Positions 50,709 through 60,123 of a stretch of 64,000 nt of DNA are shown here, piece by piece. Both the position numbers and the translations under genes were made by a program. Under the pieces are notes generated by a model, which was not told the origin of the DNA, ran no database searches, and saw only the letters and a program-made list of their open reading frames with translations. The DNA is from UBA2450 sp045226015 (GTDB lineage Bacteria > Bacillota_I > Bacilli_A > RFN20 > CAG-826), in assembly GCA_045226015.1 (NCBI GenBank), contig JBGVBY010000003.1, forward strand, positions 1 through 64,000. Reading direction: 5' to 3'. Each line of letters starts with the position of its first letter. Position 1 is the first letter of the stretch.

Positions 50709-52523
50709 ATGGATTTCGATCAAAAATATACACGTAATTTCTCAATCATCGCCCATATCGATCACGGCAAGAGCACTCTTGCGGATCGTATTTTAGAAAT
50801 GACTGGCGCCATCTCTTCTAGAGAAATGAAGGACCAAATTCTTGATTCAATGGACCTTGAAAGAGAAAGAGGAATTACCATTAAGTTAAACGCAGTAACA
50901 TTATCCTACAAAAGTGATGATGGACATGAATATGTATTTAACTTAATTGACACTCCGGGCCATGTCGACTTTACGTACGAAGTGTCGCGTTCCCTTGCAG
51001 CGTGCGAAGGAGCGATATTAGTAGTGGACGCAACTCAAGGCGTTGAAGCTCAAACACTCGCGAATGTATATTTGGCGATTGATAATAACCTTGAAATTTT
51101 ACCTGTAATCAATAAAATTGATTTACCTAGCGCTATGCCAGACTGGGCTAAAGAAGAAATTGAACAGCGTATTGGTATCCCTTGTGATGATGCGGTAGAA
51201 GTATCTGCTAAGACAGGCGTACATATACATGAATTACTTGAGGCCATCGTTAAGAATATCCCTGCTCCTAACGGAGATGAATCTGCTCCATTAAAAGCGC
51301 TTATTTTTGATAGTTATTACGACTCATATAGAGGTGTAGTTATTCTAATTAGAATAAAAGAAGGAAAGATTTCTGTTGGAGATCACATCAAACTAATGCA
51401 ATCAGGAAAGGATTATGTCGTAACAGAACTCGGAATTCGTACTCCTGAAGAAATTAAGATGAGTGAACTTAGATGCGGACAAGTTGGTTATGTATGTGCA
51501 CAAATCAAGGACATCAAAGATGTAAGGCCTGGTGATACAGTCACTTCTTTTGATAATCCTGCTAAACACGCTCTTCCTGGATATAGAGATATTAACCCAA
51601 TGGTGTACTGTGGACTTTATCCAGTCGATAGTGATGATTACCAAGACTTAAAAGAAGCATTAGAAAAGCTTTCACTTAACGATTCATCGTTACAATTCGT
51701 TCCAGAAACATCTCAAGCCTTAGGCTTTGGTTTTAGATGTGGTTTCTTAGGACTTCTCCATATGGATGTTATCCAAGAGAGACTTGAAAGAGAATATAAC
51801 ATCGACCTTATTTTGACCGCACCTTCGGTTATTTATCATGTGTATTTAACAAGTGGAGAGATGGAATGCATTGATAACCCATCAAAACTTCCTGACTCTT
51901 CAAAGATAAAATCTATTGAAGAACCATATGTTAAGGCCAACATCATGACTCCAAAAGAATATGTCGGTCCAATTATGGAACTCTGTCAAGAGAAAAGAGG
52001 CATCTATCTAGACCTTCAATATTTTGATGACACAAGAATGATTCTTGTATATGAATTGCCATTAAGTGAAATTGTTTACAATTTCTTTGATAGACTTAAG
52101 AGCTGCACAAAAGGATACGCATCATTTGACTATGAGCCATCTTCATATAAACCAAACGATTTGATTAAGATGGATGTTTTATTAAACGGACAAGTAGTTG
52201 ACGCTCTCAGTAGCATTGTCTATAGACAACATGCATATAATAGAGGCTTAGGAATTATTAGAAGAATCAAAACCGTTATTCCTAGACAACAATTTGAGAT
52301 TCCAATTCAAGCTGCTATTGGTGGAAAGATTATTGCCAGAGTGGACGTAAAAGCCGTCAGAAAAGACGTTTTAGCTAAATGCTATGGTGGAGACATCTCT
52401 CGTAAAAAGAAGCTCTTAGAGAAGCAAAAAGAGGGAAAGAAACGAATGAAGAAAGTTGGATCTGTCGAAGTTCCACAAGAAGCATTTATGTCAATCCTCG
52501 CTATTGATGACGAAGAAGAATAG
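50709..52523 (+). CDS. lepA: Elongation factor 4 (LepA)
   Basis: 604 aa, standard. GTPase domain with AHIDHGKSTLADRI (G1, about 15-28), DTPGHVDF (G3) and NKIDLP (G4), EF-G-like domains II, III and V, and the LepA-specific C-terminal domain (AIGGKIIARVDVKAVRKDVLAKCYGGD, split here by function). Ribosomal GTPase thought to back-translocate or assist assembly. Near-leaderless start. Confidence 0.97.
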   Translation: MDFDQKYTRNFSIIAHIDHGKSTLADRILEMTGAISSREMKDQILDSMDLERERGITIKLNAVTLSYKSDDGHEYVFNLIDTPGHVDFTYEVSRSLAACEGAILVVDATQGVEAQTLANVYLAIDNNLEILPVINKIDLPSAMPDWAKEEIEQRIGIPCDDAVEVSAKTGVHIHELLEAIVKNIPAPNGDESAPLKALIFDSYYDSYRGVVILIRIKEGKISVGDHIKLMQSGKDYVVTELGIRTPEEIKMSELRCGQVGYVCAQIKDIKDVRPGDTVTSFDNPAKHALPGYRDINPMVYCGLYPVDSDDYQDLKEALEKLSLNDSSLQFVPETSQALGFGFRCGFLGLLHMDVIQERLEREYNIDLILTAPSVIYHVYLTSGEMECIDNPSKLPDSSKIKSIEEPYVKANIMTPKEYVGPIMELCQEKRGIYLDLQYFDDTRMILVYELPLSEIVYNFFDRLKSCTKGYASFDYEPSSYKPNDLIKMDVLLNGQVVDALSSIVYRQHAYNRGLGIIRRIKTVIPRQQFEIPIQAAIGGKIIARVDVKAVRKDVLAKCYGGDISRKKKLLEKQKEGKKRMKKVGSVEVPQEAFMSILAIDDEEE

Positions 52524-52553
52524 TAATAAATTAGTACATTTTTTAGTAAATAC

Positions 52554-52582
52554 TTGTAAAACAAGAATTAGACAAATATAAT
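52554..52582 (+). promoter_or_regulatory. Promoter of the Fic-like gene
   Basis: TTGTAA (52554-52559), 17-nt spacer, TATAAT (52577-52582), SD AAGAGG before ATG 52603. Confidence 0.75.
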
Positions 52583-52602
52583 TTAAGCAAGAGGTTGAAA
52601 AT

Positions 52603-54036
52603 ATGGTTAACAATGATCTTGCGATGCGTTTTACAGAAAATTATTACGCAACTAAAAACGAAGTTAGTAAAGAATTAAAGATATCTGTTATCGATGGAGT
52701 ATGGGATAAGATTCTATCTTATCGTTCATCTTTTTATCGTTATCTTCCACTTAAGGGAATTGATAAAAACTCCCTTAGAATTTGCTTATGTCCAACGATT
52801 TCTAATAAAGAAATGAATGTTGAATCAAGACTAATGAGACTTGTAAATGAGTTTAATAAGCTTGATAAAGTAAATGGAGACGCTGACTATTTTGTTTTAC
52901 AAAATAAAATCAAATGTTTACAAAATGTTGCTGCAAAAAAGAATTTAATCTTTAACGATGACAGCATTCGTGAAATTATTCATGGATCCAAATCAAATAT
53001 CGATCTTGCTAACTACTATGAAGGTCTAAAGTTTGTTGAAAGCCATTTCTCAAACACTCTTGATGTTGATTATTTAGCAGAACTTTATAGTAGAGTTACA
53101 GGCAATGATGAATTAACCTATTTTTATAGAGATTTTGAACTCAATGAACCATCTTATTCTGTGGTTTCTAGAGTTTATAAATCGGCACCTGTAACATTAA
53201 TTAGTTCAATGATGGATGCTTTGTTTAATTTTGTTAACTCAAGCGATCTCACTCCACTTAACAAAGCATTGGTAGCTTTCTATTATATAGAATTCGTTAA
53301 ACCATTTAAGGATTTTAATGATGAAATAGCTGTTCTTTATGCGAAAAGCGTGCTTGCTCACGAGCGTTACAATGCGTTTGCAGCAACATTACCATTAGAA
53401 AGTTTGTTAAATGATAATTCAAACGAAGTTAGCAAAAAGTTCTATGAAGTTCAAATAACTTCAGACGCTACATACTATTTGTCATTTGCCTTAGATAGTG
53501 TGAGTCATCTTGTTGACAAACTTCTTGATAGCTTGGTTGAATATAACACTAAAATCATTAAAAATGATTTCTACAAATTAGATGAACCTGTTAAAAAAGA
53601 AGAACCAGAGACAATTGAATTATTCCCTGCCGAAGAAGAGAAACCTGCTCCGGTAAAAGAAGAACCAAAACCAAAACCAGAGCCAGCACCAGCACCTATT
53701 AAAAAGAAAGAACCAGTTGTTGAAAAAGTGGTCATTAAGAATGAGCCAGCTGGTTTAGCGGTCTCATTTATTCCACCAGAACTTGATGAAAAAACAGCGG
53801 CTCGACTCGAAAAACATCTATTAGAGTTAGATGTTAGGTTAAAGAAAGGCCAAGCGTACTTCTACGCAAGACACTGCACACTCGGCATGTATTACACGAT
53901 AGAACAATATAAGAAAGCCGTTAAATGTGTTTATGAAACTGCAAGAACTTCTATGGAAAAACTTGTAGAATATGGTTATTATAAAAAACTAGAAGCGGGT
54001 AAAAAGTTCGTTTATACCCCAGTTGATAGAAAGTGA
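52603..54036 (+). CDS. Fic-fold protein lacking the catalytic motif
   Basis: 477 aa, no signal or membrane segment. Residues about 130-280 look like a Fic domain: the helix before the active loop (NKALVAFYYIEFVKPF) and the loop itself reads KPFKDFNDE at 233-241, where active Fic enzymes have HPFxDGNGR. The catalytic His is Lys, both glycines and the Arg are lost. A Pro/Glu/Lys linker (about 325-385) joins a C-terminal part (about 390-477) that may be a winged helix. AMP transfer is unlikely; a binding or regulatory role is inferred. Unknown family otherwise. SD AGAGG. The small membrane protein follows 10 nt on. Confidence 0.6.
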   Translation: MVNNDLAMRFTENYYATKNEVSKELKISVIDGVWDKILSYRSSFYRYLPLKGIDKNSLRICLCPTISNKEMNVESRLMRLVNEFNKLDKVNGDADYFVLQNKIKCLQNVAAKKNLIFNDDSIREIIHGSKSNIDLANYYEGLKFVESHFSNTLDVDYLAELYSRVTGNDELTYFYRDFELNEPSYSVVSRVYKSAPVTLISSMMDALFNFVNSSDLTPLNKALVAFYYIEFVKPFKDFNDEIAVLYAKSVLAHERYNAFAATLPLESLLNDNSNEVSKKFYEVQITSDATYYLSFALDSVSHLVDKLLDSLVEYNTKIIKNDFYKLDEPVKKEEPETIELFPAEEEKPAPVKEEPKPKPEPAPAPIKKKEPVVEKVVIKNEPAGLAVSFIPPELDEKTAARLEKHLLELDVRLKKGQAYFYARHCTLGMYYTIEQYKKAVKCVYETARTSMEKLVEYGYYKKLEAGKKFVYTPVDRK

Positions 54037-54046
54037 GTAATTAATT

Positions 54047-54277
54047 ATGGTATTAGCAATTTCTCAAGAATTAACAATCTTCCTCGTCGTATTGGCGGTG
54101 GTTGTTGTTGTCGCTGGAGTAGCGTTCTTACTTTATTTGTATCTTAAACCAAAACTAAAAAAAGATGACAAACCAACTGAAGAACAAATCCTTCATGAAG
54201 AAATGGATCGTGTTCTTCAACCAATAGATGACGAAGAAACCGCTAAAGCGGTTGAACAATATAAGGATGAAGATTAA
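54047..54277 (+). CDS. Small single-pass membrane protein, unknown
   Basis: 76 aa. A Val/Leu-rich transmembrane helix (about 9-34) is followed by a basic stretch KPKLKKDDK and an acidic C-terminal tail (about 42-76). No known family. The 3' end overlaps hemW by 11 nt and it follows the Fic-like gene by 10 nt, so the three look co-transcribed. Confidence 0.65.
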   Translation: MVLAISQELTIFLVVLAVVVVVAGVAFLLYLYLKPKLKKDDKPTEEQILHEEMDRVLQPIDDEETAKAVEQYKDED

Positions 54278-55367
54278 TCCTAAATCTTTATACATTCATA
54301 TTCCTTTTTGTGAGGCTATTTGCGATTACTGCGACTTTGCGAAGTTGCAGTATTTTCGTAATATCGCCACAAAGTATTTGGATTCTTTAAGAAGAGAATT
54401 AAAACAAGTGGTGGACAATAAAGAATTAGACACTATTTATATTGGAGGAGGAACGCCTACTTCTTTAGAAGATGATTTGTTTTTAGAACTCCTAAAAATG
54501 GTGGAGCCTTATTCTAAAAAAGTAAAAGAGTATACTGTGGAATGTAACCCAGAATCATTAACTATTAACAAAGTTAAAATGATGAATGAATACGGCGTAA
54601 ATCGCATTTCTATTGGAGTTGAATCCACTGATGACAACATCTTAAAGAGTATCAATCGTCATCACACTTTTAGTGATGTTAAAGTTGCTAATAAACTTTT
54701 AAGAGATAATGGGTTTGATAATATCAACTATGATTTGATACTTGGTTTACCTAATGTCACAGATAAAATGTTAGTGAATGATATTAAAAATATCATAGAG
54801 TTAAATCCTAACCACGTTTCTTGTTATTCATTAACCGTACACGAGCACACTGTGTTTTTTCTAAACAATATTCTCCCACCTAGTGATGAATATAGTTATG
54901 AAGCTTATAAAACCATCGACAAAATACTTAATGAATCAGGCTATAAGCATTACGAAGTATCTAACTGGGCTAAGCCAGGAAAAGAAAGTCTTCACAATTT
55001 AACATATTGGAGAAACGAACATTACTATGCAGTAGGACTTGCCGCTAGTGGATACATCGGTGATATTAGGTATAAAAACACAACTAGCTTAGAAGATTAC
55101 CTAGAAGGTAACTACAATAGAGAAGAAGAAAAAGTGTCACCAAACGATTTAGAAGAATATCAGATCATGCTTAATTTGCGTACGAGCGAGGGTATAGACC
55201 TAGATGCGTTTAAAAATAAATTTAATAAGGATTTATACAAGTACAAAAAAGAAGCGATAGATAGTTATATTGCTTCTAATCACCTAAAAAAAGAAGGCAA
55301 CAGACTCGTTCCGACGTTTGATGGAATGATGATTCTGGATAAAATAATCGTCGATTTATTCGCTTAA
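54267..55367 (+). CDS. hemW: HemW-type radical SAM protein
   Basis: 366 aa from ATG 54267. SYIHIPF-like start (SLYIHIPFC) and the radical SAM motif CEAICDYC (Cys about 14, 18, 21), GGGTPTSL (about 62-69), ECNPESLT and RISIGVES. C-terminal HemW domain. The family was called oxygen-independent coproporphyrinogen oxidase-like, but HemW is a heme chaperone. No heme genes are in the window. Conserved position upstream of hrcA. An ATG at 54228 gives a longer reading but lies well inside the previous gene. Confidence 0.92.
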   Translation: MKINPKSLYIHIPFCEAICDYCDFAKLQYFRNIATKYLDSLRRELKQVVDNKELDTIYIGGGTPTSLEDDLFLELLKMVEPYSKKVKEYTVECNPESLTINKVKMMNEYGVNRISIGVESTDDNILKSINRHHTFSDVKVANKLLRDNGFDNINYDLILGLPNVTDKMLVNDIKNIIELNPNHVSCYSLTVHEHTVFFLNNILPPSDEYSYEAYKTIDKILNESGYKHYEVSNWAKPGKESLHNLTYWRNEHYYAVGLAASGYIGDIRYKNTTSLEDYLEGNYNREEEKVSPNDLEEYQIMLNLRTSEGIDLDAFKNKFNKDLYKYKKEAIDSYIASNHLKKEGNRLVPTFDGMMILDKIIVDLFA

Positions 55368-55382
55368 ATCGGCGGTTTTTTC
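55347..55382 (+). terminator. Rho-independent terminator overlapping the end of hemW
   Basis: A 12-bp stem with two or more G-U pairs (55347-55358 with 55365-55376, loop TTCGCT) then TTTTTT. The stop codon of hemW is in the 3' arm. Confidence 0.85.
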
Positions 55383-55408
55383 ATATTTTTACTTTGTAAC
55401 ATAAATAA

Positions 55409-55435
55409 TTAGCACTAATGTGTTGACAGTGCTAA
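55409..55435 (+). promoter_or_regulatory. CIRCE operator 1
   Basis: TTAGCACT, 11 nt, AGTGCTAA: perfect match to the HrcA operator arms. It covers the -35 of the heat-shock promoter. Confidence 0.95.
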
Positions 55436-55450
55436 CACTTTCGCTATAAT
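55423..55450 (+). promoter_or_regulatory. Promoter of the hrcA operon
   Basis: TTGACA (55423-55428), 16-nt spacer, TATAAT (55445-55450), both consensus and flanked by the CIRCE pair. Confidence 0.9.
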
Positions 55451-55454
55451 GTAA

Positions 55455-55481
55455 TTAGCACTGAAAAGATTGGAGTGCTAA
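55455..55481 (+). promoter_or_regulatory. CIRCE operator 2
   Basis: TTAGCACT, 11 nt, AGTGCTAA. Centred 46 bp from operator 1 and covering the expected start site, just before the SD AAGGAGG of hrcA. Confidence 0.95.
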
Positions 55482-55496
55482 AAAGGAGGTACAAAG

Positions 55497-56531
55497 ATGT
55501 CAATTACAAGAAGCGAAATGATTCTCAAATTAATCGTCGATCATTTCGTGAAAACTGCTGAACCTGTCGGTAGTCAAACCTTAATTGAAGAATACGACCT
55601 TCCTTATAGTAGCGCTACCATTCGAAATGAAATGTCTGCCCTAGAGAAGATGGGATATATCGAAAAGCCTCATACGAGCGCAGGACGCGTTCCTTCTTCA
55701 AAAGGTTATGAATATTATTGCAAACACCTTAGAGACAAAAACCTCAGTGACAGCATTAAGTATTCACTTCAATCAGTGTTAGATTCCAAAGTTCAATCTG
55801 TTGAAGAAGTCATTAAAAGAAGCTGTGAGATTATATCTCATATGACTAATCTTGTCAGTGTGGTTATGGGTCCTGAAGAAAAAGCTGAACACTTAGCGAG
55901 TATTCAACTCATCCCAATTAACGAGAACACATTAACCGCTGTCTTCGTTACTGATAAAGGCTATGTTGAAAACAAAACCTTCATCTTAGAAGAAAGTATC
56001 AAATCCGAAGAAGTAGTGAAGTGTGTTGAACTTCTTAACGCGAGATTAAAGGGAACACCAATCGACGGTTTAGTGGAGAAGATGGAAACCTTAAAACCAG
56101 TCCTCTCTGATTACATTGTTTCCCATGATGTTGTCTATCAAGCGATTCTTGAATCGCTCCTTAGATTCACTGGCGATCGTCTCTCCTTATATGGAAAAGA
56201 AGAACTCTTCAATCATCCAGAATTCAAAAACGATACAGAAGCACTTATGAAAGTCATGAAACTTCTAGATGATACATCCTTATTAAGAAAAGCTGATTAT
56301 CACGTTGAAGAAGATGGAGAAACAGCAGTAGCAATCGGAGATATCGAAGGTAATCCTAATGTTTCATTAGTGACTGCTAAAATCAAGATTGGCCCTGATA
56401 GTGAAAACACAATTACTCTTGTCGGTCCAAAAAGAATGGACTACGACAAAGCCTTATCCGCTCTAGAATTCCTAGCGGATGAGCTTGATAAATACTTTAA
56501 CGACAAAGGAGGTCATAGTAATGGAGAATAA
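55497..56531 (+). CDS. hrcA: Heat-inducible transcription repressor HrcA
   Basis: 344 aa. N-terminal winged helix (SEMILKLIVDHFVKTAEPVG, SSATIRNEMSALEKMGYIEKPHTSAGRVPS, the recognition region) and a C-terminal GAF-like dimer domain (SIQLIPINENTLTAVFVTD and SLVTAKI). Binds the two CIRCE sites at its own promoter. Ends 11 nt inside grpE. Confidence 0.96.
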   Translation: MSITRSEMILKLIVDHFVKTAEPVGSQTLIEEYDLPYSSATIRNEMSALEKMGYIEKPHTSAGRVPSSKGYEYYCKHLRDKNLSDSIKYSLQSVLDSKVQSVEEVIKRSCEIISHMTNLVSVVMGPEEKAEHLASIQLIPINENTLTAVFVTDKGYVENKTFILEESIKSEEVVKCVELLNARLKGTPIDGLVEKMETLKPVLSDYIVSHDVVYQAILESLLRFTGDRLSLYGKEELFNHPEFKNDTEALMKVMKLLDDTSLLRKADYHVEEDGETAVAIGDIEGNPNVSLVTAKIKIGPDSENTITLVGPKRMDYDKALSALEFLADELDKYFNDKGGHSNGE

Positions 56532-57090
56532 CGAAGAATTAAAAGAAGAAGTTGCTAGCAAAAAAGAAAAGAAAAAGATTGATAAACTCCTCGAAGAGAT
56601 TGAAAAGTTAAAAGCCGACTCAGATCATTGGAAAAATGAATACTATAGAGCCTACGCTGATACGAAAAATCTCCGTAATAGTCTTGAAAAAGACTACAAG
56701 GAAGCAATGAGATATCGTTCAGAAGGATTCATTGATGAATTACTTCCGGTTCTAGATAGCTTCCATATGGCGTTAGCCAATGAACCAACCGATCCAGCGT
56801 TAAAGAACTACTTAACCGGATTCCAATATGTATATCGTAATCTCGTCAGTGTTCTTGAAAATGAAGGAGTGACGGAAATGTCACCAAATGTTGGAGACAA
56901 ATTCGATCCACACACCATGAACGCTGTTGATACAGAAGTTGGTGAACAAGAGAACATAGTTATCAAAGTTTATGGAAAAGGTTACAAACTTCACGATCGT
57001 ATTATTCGCCCTGCCATGGTGCAAGTAAGCGTTCGTAAAGAGGAAAATAAAGAAAACAAAGAAGCATCAAACGAGAAAATTGATGCATAG
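56521..57090 (+). CDS. grpE: Nucleotide exchange factor GrpE
   Basis: 189 aa from ATG 56521 (SD AAAGGAGG; an upstream ATG at 56479 is inside hrcA). Long N-terminal coiled coil (about 10-75), then the four-helix and beta-wing parts (ELLPVLDSFHMAL, GVTEMSPNVGDKFDPHTMNAV, KVYGKGYKLHDRIIRPAMVQV). Releases ADP from DnaK. Confidence 0.96.
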   Translation: MENNEELKEEVASKKEKKKIDKLLEEIEKLKADSDHWKNEYYRAYADTKNLRNSLEKDYKEAMRYRSEGFIDELLPVLDSFHMALANEPTDPALKNYLTGFQYVYRNLVSVLENEGVTEMSPNVGDKFDPHTMNAVDTEVGEQENIVIKVYGKGYKLHDRIIRPAMVQVSVRKEENKENKEASNEKIDA

Positions 57091-57103
57091 GAGGAAATAA
57101 ATT

Positions 57104-58927
57104 ATGGCAAAAGAAATTATCTTAGGTATTGACCTTGGTACAACAAACTCAGTTGTATCCTATTTACAAGCTGATGGCACTGTTAAAGTCATCCCTTCTC
57201 CAGAAGGAACAATGACCACTCCATCAGTGGTTGCCTTTAAGGCAAGTGGTGAAGAAATCGTTGGTAACGCTGCGAAAAGACAAGCAATCACTAACCCAGA
57301 CACAGTAAGCTCTATCAAACGTAAAATGGGTAGTGCAGAAAAAGTCCACATCAACTGCATTAACAAAGATTTCACCCCACAAGAAATCTCCGCGAAAGTT
57401 CTTGCATATATGAAAAAATATGCCGAACAAAATATCGGACACAAAGTTGAAAAGGCAGTTATTACTGTTCCAGCATACTTCAACGATGCTCAAAGACAAG
57501 CAACAAAAGACGCTGGTCAAATCGCTGGACTTGATGTCGTTCGTATTATTAACGAACCAACCGCAGCTGCATTAGCCTATGGTTTACAAACTGAAAAATC
57601 TGAAAAGATTTTAGTGTTTGACTTAGGTGGTGGTACATTCGATGTCTCTATCCTTGATATTGGAGACGGCACATTCGAAGTTATTTCTACCGCTGGAGAC
57701 AACCGCTTAGGTGGTGATGACTGGGATCAAGTCGTTGCGGATTACATCAAAGCACAAATCAAAATTGAGAATAATGTCGATATTACTGACAAAGGTAGCT
57801 TACAAAGAATCAGAGAAGCTGCTGAAAAGGCGAAGATTGAATTATCTTCATCCTTAGAGACAGTTATCTCCTTACCATTCATTTCTATGACTGCTAGTGG
57901 ACCTGTTAACTTCGAACACACCTTAACCCGTGCTAAGTTCCAAGATTTAACAAGACATCTCTTGAAGAGATGTGAAGAACCAGTTAGACGTGCATTAAGT
58001 GACGCTAACATGAAAGCTAGTGAACTTGATCAAGTCCTCTTAATCGGTGGTTCTATCCGTATGCCAGCTGTCCAAGAATTAGTAGCTTCCTTAACTGGAA
58101 AGAAACCAAACTTATCTGTTAACCCAGACGAAGCTGTTTCTATCGGTGCTGCTTATCAAGGTGGTGTTGTCAGTGGTGATGTTAAGGACGTTGTCCTTCT
58201 CGACGTTACTCCATTAACCTTAGGTATTGAAACTTTAGGTGGAGTTCTCACACCTCTTATTAAGAGAAATACAACTATTCCAACTACACAAAGTCAAATC
58301 TTCTCAACTGCTGCTGATAATCAACCAGCCGTTGATATCATGGTCTATCAAGGTGAAAGACCAATGGCCCATGACAACAAATTATTAGGTCACTTCCAAT
58401 TAACTGGTATCAAACCAGCTAGACGTGGTGAACCTCGTATTGAAGTCACATTCTCTATTGACGTTAACGGTATAGTTAAAGTCTCCGCTAAAGATTTAGA
58501 TACTCAAAAAGAACAAGAAATTACTATCACTGGTAGTAATGGCTTATCTAAAGAAGATATCGATAGAATGGTGAGAGAAGCCGAAGAGAACGCGGAAGCT
58601 GACGCAAAACGTAAAGAAGAAACTGAAGTCAAGAATAAGGCCGAAACCTTAATCAACGACATTGACATTTCTTTACAAGAAAAAGGCGATAGTATCGATC
58701 CAGCGCAAAAAGAGCAAACTCAAAAATTAAGAGATGAACTCAAGACTGCGTTAGATAATAACGATATCGAAACCTTAAAGAAGAGAATTAGTGAATTAGA
58801 ACAAGCAGCAGCCTATATGGCTAACGCTCAAGCTAATAACAATAACGCTAGTGGCGATAATTCCACTCCAGGAAGTAACCCAGACGACGTTGTTGACGCT
58901 GATTTCTCAGATAAAAATAAAGCATAA
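57104..58927 (+). CDS. dnaK: Molecular chaperone DnaK (Hsp70)
   Basis: 607 aa. IDLGTTNSVV (7-16), DLGGGTFDVSI (about 173), LIGGSIRMPAVQ (about 309), interdomain linker DVVLLDVTPLTLGIE, and a C-terminal lid with a short Asn/Ser-rich stretch ending VVDADFSD. The usual EEVD-free bacterial tail. ATP-dependent chaperone with GrpE and DnaJ. SD AGGAGG. Confidence 0.98.
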   Translation: MAKEIILGIDLGTTNSVVSYLQADGTVKVIPSPEGTMTTPSVVAFKASGEEIVGNAAKRQAITNPDTVSSIKRKMGSAEKVHINCINKDFTPQEISAKVLAYMKKYAEQNIGHKVEKAVITVPAYFNDAQRQATKDAGQIAGLDVVRIINEPTAAALAYGLQTEKSEKILVFDLGGGTFDVSILDIGDGTFEVISTAGDNRLGGDDWDQVVADYIKAQIKIENNVDITDKGSLQRIREAAEKAKIELSSSLETVISLPFISMTASGPVNFEHTLTRAKFQDLTRHLLKRCEEPVRRALSDANMKASELDQVLLIGGSIRMPAVQELVASLTGKKPNLSVNPDEAVSIGAAYQGGVVSGDVKDVVLLDVTPLTLGIETLGGVLTPLIKRNTTIPTTQSQIFSTAADNQPAVDIMVYQGERPMAHDNKLLGHFQLTGIKPARRGEPRIEVTFSIDVNGIVKVSAKDLDTQKEQEITITGSNGLSKEDIDRMVREAEENAEADAKRKEETEVKNKAETLINDIDISLQEKGDSIDPAQKEQTQKLRDELKTALDNNDIETLKKRISELEQAAAYMANAQANNNNASGDNSTPGSNPDDVVDADFSDKNKA

Positions 58928-58940
58928 TTATTAGAATTAA

Positions 58941-58978
58941 TTTGCACAAGGAGGGCATATGCCCTCTTTAGTGGCAAA
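58941..58978 (+). promoter_or_regulatory. Hairpin between dnaK and dnaJ
   Basis: GAGGGC-ATAT-GCCCTC (58951-58966) then TTT, nested in an outer TTTGC (58941-58945)/GCAAA (58974-58978) pairing. The T-tract is too short for an efficient terminator. It could be an RNA processing or partial attenuation site setting the dnaK:dnaJ ratio. Confidence 0.55.
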
Positions 58979-58992
58979 TAGAAAGGATCACT

Positions 58993-60123
58993 ATGGCGAA
59001 ACGAGATTATTATGAAGTCTTAGGTGTTAGTAAAACCGCCTCTAAAGACGAAATTAAATCTAGCTATCGTAAACTTGCAAAAAAGTTCCATCCAGATAAC
59101 AAAGAAACTGGTGACGAAGCGAAATTTAAAGAAGTCCAAGAAGCTTACGACATCCTTTATGATGACAAAAAGAGAAGCGCATATGATCAATTTGGACACG
59201 CAGCCTTTGAACAAACTGGTGGTGGTCCTGCTGGAGGCAATCCATTCAGTGGTTTCAGTGGCTTTGGTGGCGAAGATATTAACTTAGGTGATATATTCTC
59301 CTCTTTCTTTGGGGGAGGCGCTAGATCTTCAAGAAGATCAACCGGTCCTACTAAAGGCGAAGATATATTAATGCGTTTACGCGTCGACTTTATGGATGCA
59401 GTCACTGGCAAAGACCAAGAAGTCAGTTTTGATTTCGATGATGATTGTCCTCATTGTCATGGCACAGGTGCTGATTCTCCTAACGATATTAAAACCTGTC
59501 CAACATGTAATGGCAGAGGTTCAGTTACTCGTCAACAAAGAAGTTTGTTTGGCACTGTAAATACTGAAGTTGTCTGTCCTGATTGTGGTGGAAGAGGAAA
59601 AATCATTTCAAAGAAATGTACTGTCTGTGGTGGCACCGGGCATAAACGCGTTAAGAAGACACAAAAGATTCACATCCCAGTTGGTATTAATAACGGCCAA
59701 CAAATCCGCTTAAACGGTATGGGTGGCGCTGGAAAAAACGGTGGTCCTCATGGTGACTTATATATTGAAATCAATATTAAGGAGCATCCATATTTCAAGC
59801 GTGAAAGAAATGATATCCACTTAGATGTACCTCTCGACTTTGTCGATGCAATATTAGGAACTAAGATTGATATCCCAACAGTGTATGGAGAAATGACAGT
59901 CACTGTTCCTGAGGGAACTCAACCTGGTACAGTCCTTAGATTAAAAGGACAAGGTATCAAAGACTTACGTAGTGGCAAACCTGGAGATCAATACATTCAT
60001 CTTGATATCAAAGGTCCATCAGGCCTTAACAAAAAACAAAAAGAGGCTCTCCAAGCTTATAAGGACGCAAGTAAGGGTTCAGACTCCCTCTTTGAAAAAT
60101 TTAAAAAGAAATTCAAAAAATAA
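58993..60123 (+). CDS. dnaJ: Co-chaperone DnaJ (Hsp40)
   Basis: 376 aa. J domain with HPD (FHPDNK, about 33-38), Gly/Phe-rich region (about 73-105), zinc domain with four CxxCxGxG units (CPHCHGTG, CPTCNGRG, CPDCGGRG, CTVCGGTG; about 154-218) and a C-terminal substrate-binding region. Type I DnaJ. Last gene of the hrcA-grpE-dnaK-dnaJ operon. SD AAAGGA. Confidence 0.98.
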   Translation: MAKRDYYEVLGVSKTASKDEIKSSYRKLAKKFHPDNKETGDEAKFKEVQEAYDILYDDKKRSAYDQFGHAAFEQTGGGPAGGNPFSGFSGFGGEDINLGDIFSSFFGGGARSSRRSTGPTKGEDILMRLRVDFMDAVTGKDQEVSFDFDDDCPHCHGTGADSPNDIKTCPTCNGRGSVTRQQRSLFGTVNTEVVCPDCGGRGKIISKKCTVCGGTGHKRVKKTQKIHIPVGINNGQQIRLNGMGGAGKNGGPHGDLYIEINIKEHPYFKRERNDIHLDVPLDFVDAILGTKIDIPTVYGEMTVTVPEGTQPGTVLRLKGQGIKDLRSGKPGDQYIHLDIKGPSGLNKKQKEALQAYKDASKGSDSLFEKFKKKFKK

